A stretch of DNA of 49,276 nucleotides from Oscillospiraceae bacterium. GTDB taxonomy: Bacteria > Bacillota > Clostridia > UBA1212 > UBA1255. The stretch spans positions 1 through 49,276 of the forward strand of contig SVJB01000014.1 in assembly GCA_015069185.1 (NCBI GenBank), read 5' to 3'. The notes beneath the pieces are model-generated. The model was not told the DNA's origin, did no database searches, and saw only the letters and a list, made by a program, of their open reading frames with translations. Shown here piece by piece: positions 36,052 through 47,782 of this stretch. The stretch's first letter is position 1. Every line of letters begins with the position of its first letter. Made by a program: the position numbers and the translations under genes.

Positions 36052-36993
36052 ATGGCTAATAAGTTATTATCAATAATTGTACCGTGCTATTCAGAAGAAG
36101 AGGCCTTGCCGGCTTTCTGGGAAGAAATAACAAAAGTTACAGATTTGATGTCAAATATAGATTTTGAATTTATTTTTATTGATGACGGTTCAAAGGATAA
36201 TACAAAGTTAATATTAAGAGATATGGCAAAGGCTGATTCCAGAGTAAGATATGTTTCTTTTTCACGTAATTTTGGCAAAGAAGCAGCCATGTATGCCGGC
36301 CTTAAATATTCCAAAGGTGACTATGTTGCTATTATGGATGCAGATTTACAGGATCCACCTGCACTTCTTCCTGAAATGCTTAAAGCTATAGAAGAAGAGG
36401 GATATGATTCTGTAGCGACTCGCAGAGTAACACGTAAAGGCGAGCCCAAAATCCGTTCATGGTTTGCACGCAGATTTTATCAGGTAATGCGTATGATGTG
36501 CAAAACAGAAGTTGTAGATGGCGCACGCGATTATAGATTGATGAAAAGAAGAATGGTTGATTCGATTTTAGAAATGGGAGAATATAACCGATTTTTCAAG
36601 GGTATACTTGGTTGGGTAGGATTTAATACAAAATGGATAGAATTTGAGAATGTAGAGAGAGTAAAGGGCGAGACAAAATGGTCCTTCTGGAAACTTTTCA
36701 AATATTCACTTGAAGGTATTACTGCTTTTACCACAGCACCATTAGCTCTGGCTTCTATTATAGGATTGCTGTTTTGCATTATTTCTTTCCTTGCAATAAT
36801 ATTTGTTATTGTACGACAACTTATCTGGGGTGGTTCGGCATATGGCTGGCCATCTATGATATGTATTATATTGATGCTTAGTGGTATTCAACTCTTTACT
36901 ATTGGTATTGTAGGTCAATATCTTGCGAAGACATATCTTGAAGTAAAGAAGCGCCCGATATATATTGTGGGTGAGACAGAGGAGGATTTATGA
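36052..36993 (+). CDS. Family 2 glycosyltransferase, GtrB/CsbB-like, with two membrane segments
   Basis: 313 aa. GT-A fold: LSIIVPCYSEEEALPAFWEEI, FIDDGSKDNT, FSRNFGKEAAMYAGLKYSKGDYVAIMDADLQDPP (the DxD motif), then GARDYRLMKRR and the KWSFWKLFKYSLEGI amphipathic stretch. Two C-terminal transmembrane helices (about 230-255 and 265-290). Such enzymes move a sugar to polyprenyl phosphate on the inner face of the membrane for later use outside. GGAAGGAG precedes the ATG. It overlaps the next membrane protein gene by 4 bp, so that product may be a partner, though it does not look like a known GT-C transferase or a GtrA flippase. Confidence 0.93.
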   Translation: MANKLLSIIVPCYSEEEALPAFWEEITKVTDLMSNIDFEFIFIDDGSKDNTKLILRDMAKADSRVRYVSFSRNFGKEAAMYAGLKYSKGDYVAIMDADLQDPPALLPEMLKAIEEEGYDSVATRRVTRKGEPKIRSWFARRFYQVMRMMCKTEVVDGARDYRLMKRRMVDSILEMGEYNRFFKGILGWVGFNTKWIEFENVERVKGETKWSFWKLFKYSLEGITAFTTAPLALASIIGLLFCIISFLAIIFVIVRQLIWGGSAYGWPSMICIILMLSGIQLFTIGIVGQYLAKTYLEVKKRPIYIVGETEEDL

Positions 36994-37859
36994 GCGGACT
37001 TGCTGTTTACTTTATGCGAATGAAAAAAAGACCATATATACCGTTGTTTATTCTGATATCAACGCTTATTATTACTGTGCTCGAACATAAGAGCCCGATT
37101 GTTGAGAAATATGGTTCTTTTAAACTTATTTTTTCAAAGGATATAATGGATTCTCTGGGAGAACTAAGTCATAAAGTTGAGACCTTTATTGCAGAACCCA
37201 AGAATGCTATAGTGCAAATCCTACTTTATCTGTTGTTTGCTCTTGCTGTTTCTGCCGTTATATCATTCTTTACATCAATTTATATAAGAAAATTTTATCT
37301 GGCAGTTTCAGATGCAGAAGTAATAAAAGGTGAGTTCCTTCATAATTCGCTGGGAACATTTGTGAAAACAATTTTCTACTTCTTTGCTATCTTTGTTTCT
37401 GCACCTATATTATTGTTATTACTTGTTTTCTCAATAGCGATTGTATACATAACTATTTTAGTATTTTTCAGTGGCAAAGCCAGCTGGATTGTAGCGCTAG
37501 TTGTACTTGCTTTGTTAACAATCGCCGTGGGTTTCTTTGCTTTTGTATTTTATGTTGTATATTTTTCATATACACAACCGGCTATCGCGGCATTCCGGAA
37601 AGGCGGTTTCCGTACAGCTCTTAGCATGACAGGCGGTTATTGTTGGTATTTGATGCCTAAAACAATATTATATCTTTTTGTGATGTTAGTGGTACGTGTG
37701 GTCTTGCTGGCTATTCATTATGGCTTGGCATCACCCACAATGGCGCTTATAGTAATTGGAATCACCTGGATAATAAGATTCATAGTTTATGTTATTTACA
37801 CATATTTTATTTATACATCTTTTGTTGCAATAAAAGATGATATGTTTTCTGAAGAGTAA
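36990..37859 (+). CDS. Multi-pass membrane protein of unknown function
   Basis: 289 aa, about six hydrophobic segments (near 18-32, 70-95, 122-148, 150-175, 182-205, 222-245 and 250-275) with few charges. No recognised motif. Its 4-bp overlap with the glycosyltransferase gene, and position 9 bp before the foldase lipoprotein, suggest a role in cell-envelope building. GGAGG lies upstream, inside the preceding gene. It could help move a lipid-linked sugar, but this rests on context only. Confidence 0.75.
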   Translation: MSGLAVYFMRMKKRPYIPLFILISTLIITVLEHKSPIVEKYGSFKLIFSKDIMDSLGELSHKVETFIAEPKNAIVQILLYLLFALAVSAVISFFTSIYIRKFYLAVSDAEVIKGEFLHNSLGTFVKTIFYFFAIFVSAPILLLLLVFSIAIVYITILVFFSGKASWIVALVVLALLTIAVGFFAFVFYVVYFSYTQPAIAAFRKGGFRTALSMTGGYCWYLMPKTILYLFVMLVVRVVLLAIHYGLASPTMALIVIGITWIIRFIVYVIYTYFIYTSFVAIKDDMFSEE

Positions 37860-37868
37860 GGAGATCAA

Positions 37869-38921
37869 ATGACAAGAAAGCGCTTAGCTATAGTTATTTT
37901 AATTCTGATTATAATATGTACTTTGCTTACCGCATGTAATGGTAAGTTAAAAGGTGACGTGGTTATTAAGGTGGAGGGGGAAAAAGTTCATGAAAACATG
38001 TTCAGGTTTTTCTGTAACCTTTTGCTGAACCAGGATGAAGGATTGGCTTCTTCTGTATATATTGAAGAGATGACTATAGATGAGGTGAAGGAAGCAGGGC
38101 TTAACTTTGCTAAGGAGTATTATTTCAGATTGAATGAAGCAAAAGCTGCCGGTATTAAGCTTACCGCAGAAGAAATAGATGATCTCGAGACTCAGTTTGA
38201 GAAAGATTACGAAAGTTATAAAGAGTCAGACGGCAAAGAAATGAGCAAGAAAGAGTTTTACGAGTATTACTATGGTCTTACTGAAGATCAATACAGAGAA
38301 TTCTGGCTCAATTGGGCTATTGTTGAGAAATACACTGTAGCAATCGAAGAAGAGATTGTTGTCACAGAGGATATGCAGAAGTCGGCATATGATACATATT
38401 ATGATTATATTTGTACATATAACTTAACCATGCTTACTCTTGATATTAAGGATATGACATCTGCCAAAGCAGAAGAAGAGTATCAATTGGCACTGGAAAT
38501 TAAGAATGCCATTGATGCCGGTAACGATTTTGCTACTTATGTAGATAAATACTGTGACGATAAGACTTTAGTAGAATCGAAGGGAGATATTGATTATTAC
38601 CCATATTTCCAATATAGCTATCCCGAAGTACATCAAAAGGTTATTGGCCTTATTCCAGGTGAGGTGGCGATAGCTAAGACAGATGACACTATCTATGTCT
38701 TCCGTCTGGAGTCAATAGATGAATATGATGAACTTGTGAATAGTGATACCCTTAAAGACTGGGCTATCGTATATCAATCTAATAAAATGATTGAGGAATT
38801 AGTAAAATCAGATAAATATTCTTTTGAAGTAAATGAAGATGTATACAAGGCTTGTGATATATCTTCTGTTGTGACAGATGCCATGATTTACTGGCAATCA
38901 ATATGGGCGGGAGAAGCTTAA
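37869..38921 (+). CDS. PrsA/SurA-like foldase lipoprotein
   Basis: 350 aa. Signal peptide with lipobox LTAC (Cys23). An N-terminal SurA-type helical region (GDVVIKVEGEKVHENMFRFF, long helices with many Lys/Glu) leads to a parvulin-like region (about 185-290) with LTMLTLDIKDM..AKAEEEYQLALEIKNAIDAGNDFATYVDKYCDD and GEVAIAKTDDTIYVFRLESI. The parvulin core looks divergent, so it may be a chaperone without isomerase activity. Lipid-anchored outside, it would help fold exported proteins. AAGGAG is upstream. It ends 3 bp before the SpoIID-type gene. Confidence 0.85.
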   Translation: MTRKRLAIVILILIIICTLLTACNGKLKGDVVIKVEGEKVHENMFRFFCNLLLNQDEGLASSVYIEEMTIDEVKEAGLNFAKEYYFRLNEAKAAGIKLTAEEIDDLETQFEKDYESYKESDGKEMSKKEFYEYYYGLTEDQYREFWLNWAIVEKYTVAIEEEIVVTEDMQKSAYDTYYDYICTYNLTMLTLDIKDMTSAKAEEEYQLALEIKNAIDAGNDFATYVDKYCDDKTLVESKGDIDYYPYFQYSYPEVHQKVIGLIPGEVAIAKTDDTIYVFRLESIDEYDELVNSDTLKDWAIVYQSNKMIEELVKSDKYSFEVNEDVYKACDISSVVTDAMIYWQSIWAGEA

Positions 38922-38924
38922 TAT

Positions 38925-40961
38925 ATGAGTAAAAATACTAAGACATTCTTATCGTTATTATTATGTGTTGTGTTGGTAGTTCCTGTTTTTTTCTCTATGA
39001 AGAAACATGGTACCAATGCAGCTGAGTCTAAACTTTTGATACGTTTTGGTATTTTCTATTCTTCTACAGCTCGTGCGACTATAGAGGTTGCTTCTATGTC
39101 CGGTGGCAGTGCCGGCATAATTCAAAATAATATATATGTTCCTGTTGCTGATTTTACTTCATCACAAATTGTTACAGGTGAAAAGAAATCAGGGACATGT
39201 GTATACATTGGTGAGGAATACAGTTCTCTTGATTCCTGTAACAAGGCCTTGGATAAGCTAGAAGAGTTTGTGGCAAATGGCGGCGTGACACCCAGCCCTA
39301 CGCCAAGCCCCAGTCCTACACCTACTTTAGAACCTACTCAGACACCTACCCAAGAGCCTGAGATAACACCTACTGAAGGTCCATCTCAAGAACCGGAGGT
39401 AACTCCTGAGGTAACGCCTGAGGTGACACCTACTGAAGGGCCATCCCAAGAACCGGAGGTAACGCCTGAGGCAACACCTACGGAAGGTCCTTCGCAAGAG
39501 CCTGATGTAACACCTGAGATGACTCCTGAGATGACACCTGAGGTAACTCCTGAGATGACGGCAACTTTTTCACCTGATCCTACAGAGCTTACATCTGATA
39601 ATGGTAATGTACCTATGTTATTGAGTACTGTGACGATGCCGGATATTTTTTATGTTTATGATGGCACATCCTGGCTCATAGGTACTCAATCTGTAAGTGA
39701 CGAATTACAAGAAATTTTAGATGGCACTTATGCCGTCAAGGAACATACTTTTGGCCGCAATTCTGTAGAGATATTCTTTGACGGTAAATCTCAATATGTT
39801 TTATCCACAGGAGACAAGTTGGCAAAGGTTCGTATAGAGCCGGCAGAGCCACAAACGGGATCGGAACATCCGGCGGTGCTGGAGAGCAAGACAGATTCAT
39901 CAAATAGCTCTTATTATCGTGGCGCTTTTGAACTTCACAGGCAAAGTGGCGGTAATATCAATCTAATCAATGTTATAGACATAGAGCATTATTTGTATGG
40001 AGTAGTACCTTCTGAAATGTATGCAGGCAGTATATCTCAATATGATGAACGAAAAGAAGGTCTGAAATCCCAGGCAATACTTGCCAGATCAGTGGCATAT
40101 AAGAATATTGTTTATGATGGGATGAATTCATATGATGTGAATATCACTACCAGTGACCAGGCATATCATGGTTACATGGTTGTAGGAAAATCAAGTAAAC
40201 GTATATATGAAACAGCAAATACTACCAGGGCAGTAGATGAGACACGTGATCTTGTTCTTTTCTATAACGGGGAGCCCATTCGTTCAGTATTATATTCTGA
40301 CAATAACGGAGGATATACAGAGGACATTTCAAAGGTATGGGGTGGATCTCCGGATGACTATTACAAAGTTGCTAAGGATAAATGGACTATAGCTTCTAAC
40401 ACAGATCATTGGACAGTTGAGTTTACCGGTAAGACCTATAACGAAAAGGTTGTCTCTGTTGTAGGCAGTAGTATAGGAAAAGTAAATTATATTCGTGTTA
40501 TAGAACGCAGTGAGTCCGGTAGAATAACAAAAACTGAAATTGTTGGTACTGATAACACTACAACAGTCCTGCGTGGAAATAACAGAGGTCTTCTGGGACT
40601 CAAGAGCCAGCTGTATAATTATGCTGTATCAGATAGACTAGAGCCATTATATACTGAAACGGCAGTAGACAAAACACTGACTCCTATGGCAGAATATATA
40701 TTTGAGGGTGGCTATTATACTATTTCTTATGTCGGAGACCAGTATGCTGTGATAGGGGATGACGGGTTACAGTATGAAAAGATTAAGGTATATCCTATGT
40801 CTGAAACACAAGCTATATCTGTAAGTGGTAGTGGATATGGCCACGGTGTGGGGATGAGCCAAGATGGAGCCGCCTATGCCAGTAAGAACGGAGTATCATG
40901 CGAAGAGATTCTTGCGTTCTATTATCCCGGTACAAAAATTCAGAATTTATATGGAGAGTAA
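38925..40961 (+). CDS. Secreted SpoIID/LytB-domain protein with Pro/Thr/Glu linker
   Basis: 678 aa. Signal peptide (about 1-28), a small N-terminal domain resembling a SPOR-type module (SSLDSCNKALDKLEEFV), a ~100-residue linker of TPEVTPE and TEGPSQEPE repeats (about 125-225), then a SpoIID domain: HLYGVVPSEMYAGS (reads IEHYLYGVVPSEM), KEGLKSQAILARSVAYKNI, ITTSDQAYHGY, SDNNGGYTEDISKVWGGSPDDYYK, and GSGYGHGVGMSQDGAAYASKNG near the end. SpoIID is a lytic transglycosylase acting on denuded glycan strands; this linker-bearing type is likely a vegetative wall hydrolase or amidase enhancer, not the sporulation protein itself. GGAGAAG precedes the ATG. Seven bp before queA. Confidence 0.92.
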   Translation: MSKNTKTFLSLLLCVVLVVPVFFSMKKHGTNAAESKLLIRFGIFYSSTARATIEVASMSGGSAGIIQNNIYVPVADFTSSQIVTGEKKSGTCVYIGEEYSSLDSCNKALDKLEEFVANGGVTPSPTPSPSPTPTLEPTQTPTQEPEITPTEGPSQEPEVTPEVTPEVTPTEGPSQEPEVTPEATPTEGPSQEPDVTPEMTPEMTPEVTPEMTATFSPDPTELTSDNGNVPMLLSTVTMPDIFYVYDGTSWLIGTQSVSDELQEILDGTYAVKEHTFGRNSVEIFFDGKSQYVLSTGDKLAKVRIEPAEPQTGSEHPAVLESKTDSSNSSYYRGAFELHRQSGGNINLINVIDIEHYLYGVVPSEMYAGSISQYDERKEGLKSQAILARSVAYKNIVYDGMNSYDVNITTSDQAYHGYMVVGKSSKRIYETANTTRAVDETRDLVLFYNGEPIRSVLYSDNNGGYTEDISKVWGGSPDDYYKVAKDKWTIASNTDHWTVEFTGKTYNEKVVSVVGSSIGKVNYIRVIERSESGRITKTEIVGTDNTTTVLRGNNRGLLGLKSQLYNYAVSDRLEPLYTETAVDKTLTPMAEYIFEGGYYTISYVGDQYAVIGDDGLQYEKIKVYPMSETQAISVSGSGYGHGVGMSQDGAAYASKNGVSCEEILAFYYPGTKIQNLYGE

Positions 40962-40967
40962 TATACA

Positions 40968-43566
<2,599 letters not shown>

Positions 43567-43590
43567 TTAATTAGTCGTATATAAACAAGA

Positions 43591-43644
43591 AAAGAGAGCG
43601 GGCTCATTACTGTATAAAAGACGTATGATCCGCTCTCTTTCTTT
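43591..43644. terminator. Bidirectional terminator between yajC and the small Cys-rich gene
   Basis: AAAGAGAGCGG (43591-43601) pairs with CCGCTCTCTTT (43630-43640). The T-rich end serves the plus strand; the A-rich left arm serves the minus-strand gene ending at 43654. The 28-nt loop is long and may hold a smaller helix. Confidence 0.75.
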
Positions 43645-43653
43645 AGTTAACGA

Positions 43654-43794
43654 TTAGCAACCGCAACCGTTGTTAGAGGGACAGTTGTTATCACAACCAC
43701 ATCCGTTATTGCTGAGCAGAGCAAGAACTACTAAAATAAGAATGATCCAGAGTAAGCAGTCTCCGTCAAGGAAATTAAAGCAACCACAGCCCAT
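43654..43794 (-). CDS. Tiny Cys-rich single-span membrane protein
   Basis: 46 aa from the ATG at 43794, chosen because AAGGAG lies 9 nt upstream; longer in-frame starts have no such site. Sequence: MGCGCFNFLDGDC, a membrane span of about 14 residues (LLWIILILVVLALL), then SNNGCGCDNNCPSNNGCGC. Nine Cys in 46 residues, with paired CGC at both ends. It recalls the small Cys- or Gly-rich membrane proteins of spore formers (YjcZ-like), but I see no true match. It could bind metal or form disulfides. Divergent from lplA. Confidence 0.65.
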   Translation of the reverse strand: MGCGCFNFLDGDCLLWIILILVVLALLSNNGCGCDNNCPSNNGCGC

Positions 43795-43863
43795 ATTTGT
43801 GACTCCTTGTTTTGACATTACAGTCATATCATATGTATTTTTTGAAAAGAATGTCACAAACTC

Positions 43864-43892
43864 TTGCAAAGGTTTTTTTTGTGATGTATTAT
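43864..43892 (+). promoter_or_regulatory. Promoter of the lplA gene
   Basis: TTGCAA (43864-43869), 17-bp spacer, TATTAT (43887-43892). Leader of about 58 nt to the ATG at 43957. The spacer has a T8 run. Confidence 0.65.
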
Positions 43893-43956
43893 AAGTGGTC
43901 ATAAACAAAGAGTCTTTGTCGGCAACTTGTTGGTAAAGAAGAGAAGGGTTTATTAC

Positions 43957-45012
43957 ATGAGTGGAGATTGTACAGAAGAAAAGAAAATCGCAGAGCAACA
44001 AAATATAATAATTACATCAGATTCTCACAATCCATGGCACAATCTTGCTTTGGAGGAGTATTTGTTTGATAATATAGAAGAAAATACATGTATCTTATAC
44101 TTGTGGCAGAATGATAATACAGTAGTTATCGGTAAGTCTCAAAATAGTTGGAAGGAGTGTAGGGTATCCCAATTAGAAGCAGACGGAGGATATCTGGCAA
44201 GACGATCTTCCGGCGGTGGCGCTGTATATCATGACTTGGGTAATCTATGCTATACATTCATAATGTCTTCCGGTTTGTATGACAAAGAGAGGCAATTAAA
44301 TGTAATATTACAGGCTTTACTGAATATGGGTATTGATGCTCAGTTTACAGGACGTAATGATATTGCCCTGAGTGATGGACGGAAATTTTCCGGAAACGCC
44401 TTTCGTTTTGTTCGTGACAAGGGATTGATGCATGGAACTTTGTTGGTGAATACAGATTTTAACAAAATGAGTAAATATTTATCTGTGTCTAAGGCAAAAA
44501 TAGCAGCAAAAGGTGTTGATTCGGTAAGGTCCCGTACTGTAAATCTTAGCAGTGTTAATCCTGATATTACTGTTGAAAATCTGGCAGAACAACTTAAAAA
44601 ATCTTTTTTACGGGAATATGGGTATTGCAAAATTTTCACAGAATATGATATAATCGAGAGCGATAGTAGCGGGGATTTGCATAACATTGAGAAAAGATAT
44701 GCCTCTTGGGATTGGAGACTGGGATTGACTCCTGTTTTCGATGCTTCTTTTGAGAAACGCTTTACTTGGGGCGGTATAGAGCTCCACTTAAATATTCGCG
44801 CAGGGACAATTGAGTCATTGCGTGTGTTTACAGATTCTATGGAGCCTGATTTAGGGATTTTGATAGAAAATGTACTGTTAAAATTAAAGATATCCAAGGA
44901 CAACCTTATTATGAGTGTTAATAACATTACTGAAGCGTTGCCGTTAGATAGCTTGATAGATAAAAAAGAATTAGCAGCAGACCTGCTTGCATGGTTTGAT
45001 GAGATATTTTAA
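43957..45012 (+). CDS. lplA: Lipoate-protein ligase A
   Basis: 351 aa from the ATG at 43957 (AGAAGGG upstream); an in-frame TTG at 43927 is less likely. Signatures: NPWHNLALEEYLFDN, CILYLWQNDNTVVIGKSQNSWKE, LARRSSGGGAVYHDLGNLCYTF (lipoyl-AMP binding), GRNDIALSDGRKFSGNAFR and MHGTLLVNTDFNKMSKYL. A C-terminal accessory domain (about 260-351) has YASWDWRLGLTPVFD. It attaches scavenged lipoate to 2-oxoacid dehydrogenase or GcvH subunits, none of which is in the window. Confidence 0.95.
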   Translation: MSGDCTEEKKIAEQQNIIITSDSHNPWHNLALEEYLFDNIEENTCILYLWQNDNTVVIGKSQNSWKECRVSQLEADGGYLARRSSGGGAVYHDLGNLCYTFIMSSGLYDKERQLNVILQALLNMGIDAQFTGRNDIALSDGRKFSGNAFRFVRDKGLMHGTLLVNTDFNKMSKYLSVSKAKIAAKGVDSVRSRTVNLSSVNPDITVENLAEQLKKSFLREYGYCKIFTEYDIIESDSSGDLHNIEKRYASWDWRLGLTPVFDASFEKRFTWGGIELHLNIRAGTIESLRVFTDSMEPDLGILIENVLLKLKISKDNLIMSVNNITEALPLDSLIDKKELAADLLAWFDEIF

Positions 45013-45045
45013 TTAGTTAATTTTCACTTAAGGAGTGTGATATAT

Positions 45046-46761
45046 ATGCCGTTAAAGAAAAAGCTTCGTGTAATACCGCTTGGTGGTTTATGCGAGATCG
45101 GCAAGAATTTAACCGTCTTTGAGACAGACAAGGATATGATCATGGTTGACTGCGGTATTGCTTTCCCGGAGGAGGATATGCCGGGTATTGATGCGGTAAT
45201 ACCGGATTTTACTTATGTTATGGAGAATATAAGCAAGTTAAGAGCTATATTCCTGACCCACGGACACGAGGACCACATCGGTGCGCTTCCGTATTTTCTT
45301 AAATCTGTAAATGTTCCGATATACGGTACTAAGCTTACTCTGGCACTTGTTAAGAAGAAGTTAGAGGAGACAGGCCTTGACGGTAGCTGTGACCTGCAAA
45401 TTGTTAAGCATGGCGAGATGGTTATGAAAGGAGATTTCTGTATTGAGTTTATCAGAAGTAACCATAGTATTGCAGACTCATGTGCATTGGCTATTATAAC
45501 TCCCTGCGGCATTATAATTCATACAGGTGACTTTAAGGTGGACTATACACCAATTGATGGCGAGCCTATGGATCTTATGCGCCTTGCAGAGCTGGGTGAG
45601 AAGGGTGTGCTGCTTCTGATGGCAGATAGTACTAATGCAGAGCGCAAAGGCTTTACAATGTCTGAGAGTACGGTAGGTACTACATTTGAGAATATTTTTG
45701 CACAGACAAAGGGTAGGATAATTGTTGCTACATTCTCATCTAATATTCACAGAGTGCAGCAGATTATTGACGTAGCAGTCAAATTCAATCGTAAATGCGT
45801 TGTTTGTGGTAGGAGTATGGCCAATGTTGTTGACGTTGCTCTTGAGATTGGATATATGAAGCACACAGAGGGCGTACTCATTGATATCGAAGATATTGAT
45901 AACTATAAGCCGGAGGAGCTGGTAATTATTACCACCGGTAGCCAGGGCGAACCAATGTCCGCTCTGACACGTATGGCTGTTGCTACACATAGACAGATAG
46001 ATATTATAGAAGGCGATACAGTAATCATATCTGCAAGTCCTATTCCCGGTAACGAGAAAGCTATCAGCAAGATGATAGACGAGCTGTTCAAGAGAGGCGC
46101 AAACGTACTTTATAAATCTCTTATTGATGTACACGTATCCGGACATGCTTGCGAAGAAGAACTCAAACTCATCCAGGCAATTGTAAGACCTAAATACTTT
46201 ATGCCTGTACATGGTGAATACAGACACCTTATCAGACACAAGAACATAGCAGTTAAGATGGGCTTGCCCAGTGAAAATGTGTTTATCATGGATAATGGTT
46301 ATGTGCTGGAGTTTGACGGTGATGAGGTTAATGTTGATGAGAGAGTTACCGCCGGTAATATTCTTATTGATGGCCTTGGAGTTGGTGACGTAGGTAATAT
46401 TGTTCTCCGTGACAGAAGACATCTGGCAGAAGATGGTATTATTATTATCGTAATGTCAGTAGATGCCCAAACAGGCGAGATTTACTCCGGCCCTGAGGTT
46501 ATTTCAAGAGGGTTTGTATACATGCGTGAAGCTGAAGCTATGATTAACAATATCATTGAGCAAACAAATCTTGCTATAGCAAAGATCAATTCTATCACGT
46601 ATAAGATTAATGACTGGTCGCTTAAGAAGAGTACAATCAAAGACATGGTTCACGATTATGTATTTGAACAGACAAAGCGTAATCCTATGGTGCTTCCTAT
46701 TGTTATGGAAGTTAATAAGCAGAGCTCGGGAGAATTATGGACAATCCAGGATGAGCAATGA
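45046..46761 (+). CDS. rnj: Ribonuclease J
   Basis: 571 aa from the ATG at 45046, with AAGGAG about 10 nt upstream. Metallo-beta-lactamase core: RVIPLGGLCEIGKNLTVFE, MVDCGIAFPEEDMPGID, the metal-binding FLTHGHEDHIGALPY, IRSNHSIADSCAL, IHTGDFKVDYTP and MADSTNAERKGFTMSE; the beta-CASP part has TFSSNIHRVQQIID, GRSM and TTGSQGEPMSALTRM; then HVSGHACEEELKL and PVHGEYRHL. It is an endo- and 5'-exoribonuclease central to RNA decay and rRNA maturation in Firmicutes. Only one copy is here. Its 3' end overlaps the convergent phosphoesterase gene by 27 bp. Confidence 0.96.
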   Translation: MPLKKKLRVIPLGGLCEIGKNLTVFETDKDMIMVDCGIAFPEEDMPGIDAVIPDFTYVMENISKLRAIFLTHGHEDHIGALPYFLKSVNVPIYGTKLTLALVKKKLEETGLDGSCDLQIVKHGEMVMKGDFCIEFIRSNHSIADSCALAIITPCGIIIHTGDFKVDYTPIDGEPMDLMRLAELGEKGVLLLMADSTNAERKGFTMSESTVGTTFENIFAQTKGRIIVATFSSNIHRVQQIIDVAVKFNRKCVVCGRSMANVVDVALEIGYMKHTEGVLIDIEDIDNYKPEELVIITTGSQGEPMSALTRMAVATHRQIDIIEGDTVIISASPIPGNEKAISKMIDELFKRGANVLYKSLIDVHVSGHACEEELKLIQAIVRPKYFMPVHGEYRHLIRHKNIAVKMGLPSENVFIMDNGYVLEFDGDEVNVDERVTAGNILIDGLGVGDVGNIVLRDRRHLAEDGIIIIVMSVDAQTGEIYSGPEVISRGFVYMREAEAMINNIIEQTNLAIAKINSITYKINDWSLKKSTIKDMVHDYVFEQTKRNPMVLPIVMEVNKQSSGELWTIQDEQ

Positions 46762-47757
46762 TACGGTAGGCGAGCAGTTGATTCTGATTGGGAATCCATC
46801 GCCTGTACCAAGTCCCTGACAAATGTAGTTATAACGCCCTTGGGAGACATGGAGCCCTTGGGCGTATTTTTCTGACGGTAATACACCGTGCCCCTTTACA
46901 TATAGTGCTCCTAAAATCGGTAGACGTACAGTGCCGCCATGAGTATGACCGGATATTGACAGATCATAATCTACTTCATTATAAGTATTCTTGTTAATAT
47001 CCTGTAATCGTCTGTTTACATCGTAAGTAATAGGCTTATGTGTCACACAGATTGTGAAATGCTTGTCTGTGTCAAAGTTGTATTCGTCAAACAATGTCTC
47101 ATAATATTTTAATCCGGTAAGGAAAATAACGTCCTCGCCACGGCGAATTTCTGTAATAGGATATACAAATTGTGCACCGGCTTCTTCTATAGCAAGCATA
47201 TAGGGCGTCTTTTCTGCAGGGTTGATGCACATATTCCAATCCTCTGTCAGCTTTCCGCTGTCTGCAGGTGAGTAATCCGATTCGCCAAGAATGTAATAAA
47301 CAGGTACATTCTCACGCGATATAGCCTCAATCAGATCTACTGTAGCCCAAATATCATCCTCGTCATCAGGTTGGCTCAGCATATCCCCTGTAAGAAGAAT
47401 CATATCAAAATCAAGGGAGTTAATAGTGTTAATCAGCTTGGAGTTGGATTCTCCAAATGTGTGACCGTGAATGTCGCTTATCTGGAGAATCGTATATCCG
47501 TCAAAGGCAGAGGGTAATTGCTCATGGGTGACTGTAACTTTATCTACGTTGATCTTTGCATTGCTGACTCCGATCATCACAGCGCAGATAGCAATAAGAG
47601 CAACAAGCACAAACGGAATAATCAGCCATTTGTACGACTTCTTCTTAAGCGGTACGAAACGGAACTTGTTAAGCTCACGTAGCTTAACCTCCTGCTTCTC
47701 TCGCTTTAATTCTGACCTCTTTTTCTTTTTTGGCTTTGTTGCAAACATATCACACAT
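46735..47757 (-). CDS. Membrane-anchored calcineurin-like metallophosphoesterase
   Basis: 340 aa from the ATG at 47757; a second in-frame ATG at 47748 is equally possible, neither with a strong ribosome-binding site. A very basic N-terminus (TKPKKKKRSELKREK) leads to one membrane span (about 43-63), then an outside phosphoesterase domain: QISDIHGHTFG, LLTGDMLSQP, YILGESDYS in place of the usual GNHD/E, CVTHKPI and SISGHTHGGTVRLP. It resembles YkuE-type enzymes acting on lipid or wall phosphates. The GNHD block change (Asn to Glu) touches a metal ligand position and may alter activity. Confidence 0.88.
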   Translation of the reverse strand: MCDMFATKPKKKKRSELKREKQEVKLRELNKFRFVPLKKKSYKWLIIPFVLVALIAICAVMIGVSNAKINVDKVTVTHEQLPSAFDGYTILQISDIHGHTFGESNSKLINTINSLDFDMILLTGDMLSQPDDEDDIWATVDLIEAISRENVPVYYILGESDYSPADSGKLTEDWNMCINPAEKTPYMLAIEEAGAQFVYPITEIRRGEDVIFLTGLKYYETLFDEYNFDTDKHFTICVTHKPITYDVNRRLQDINKNTYNEVDYDLSISGHTHGGTVRLPILGALYVKGHGVLPSEKYAQGLHVSQGRYNYICQGLGTGDGFPIRINCSPTVSLLILDCP

Positions 47758-47782
47758 CCGAAAAATTAAAAGTATATTGATT

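Noticed and set aside
39290-39560. Non-coding repeat array
   Set aside because: The repeats are the in-frame TPE/PSQEPE linker of the SpoIID-domain protein.
38925-40961. Sporulation gene spoIID
   Set aside because: Signal peptide, long Pro/Thr/Glu linker and the lack of spoIIQ or spoIIID neighbours point to a vegetative SpoIID-domain protein.
44340-44927. Minus-strand ORF (195 codons) opposite lplA
   Set aside because: It lies fully within lplA, is Ser/Leu-rich in the way antisense frames often are, and has no start signal.
45736-46422. Long minus-strand ORF (228 codons) opposite rnj
   Set aside because: It is fully inside a strongly conserved gene, has no family signature and no ribosome-binding site.
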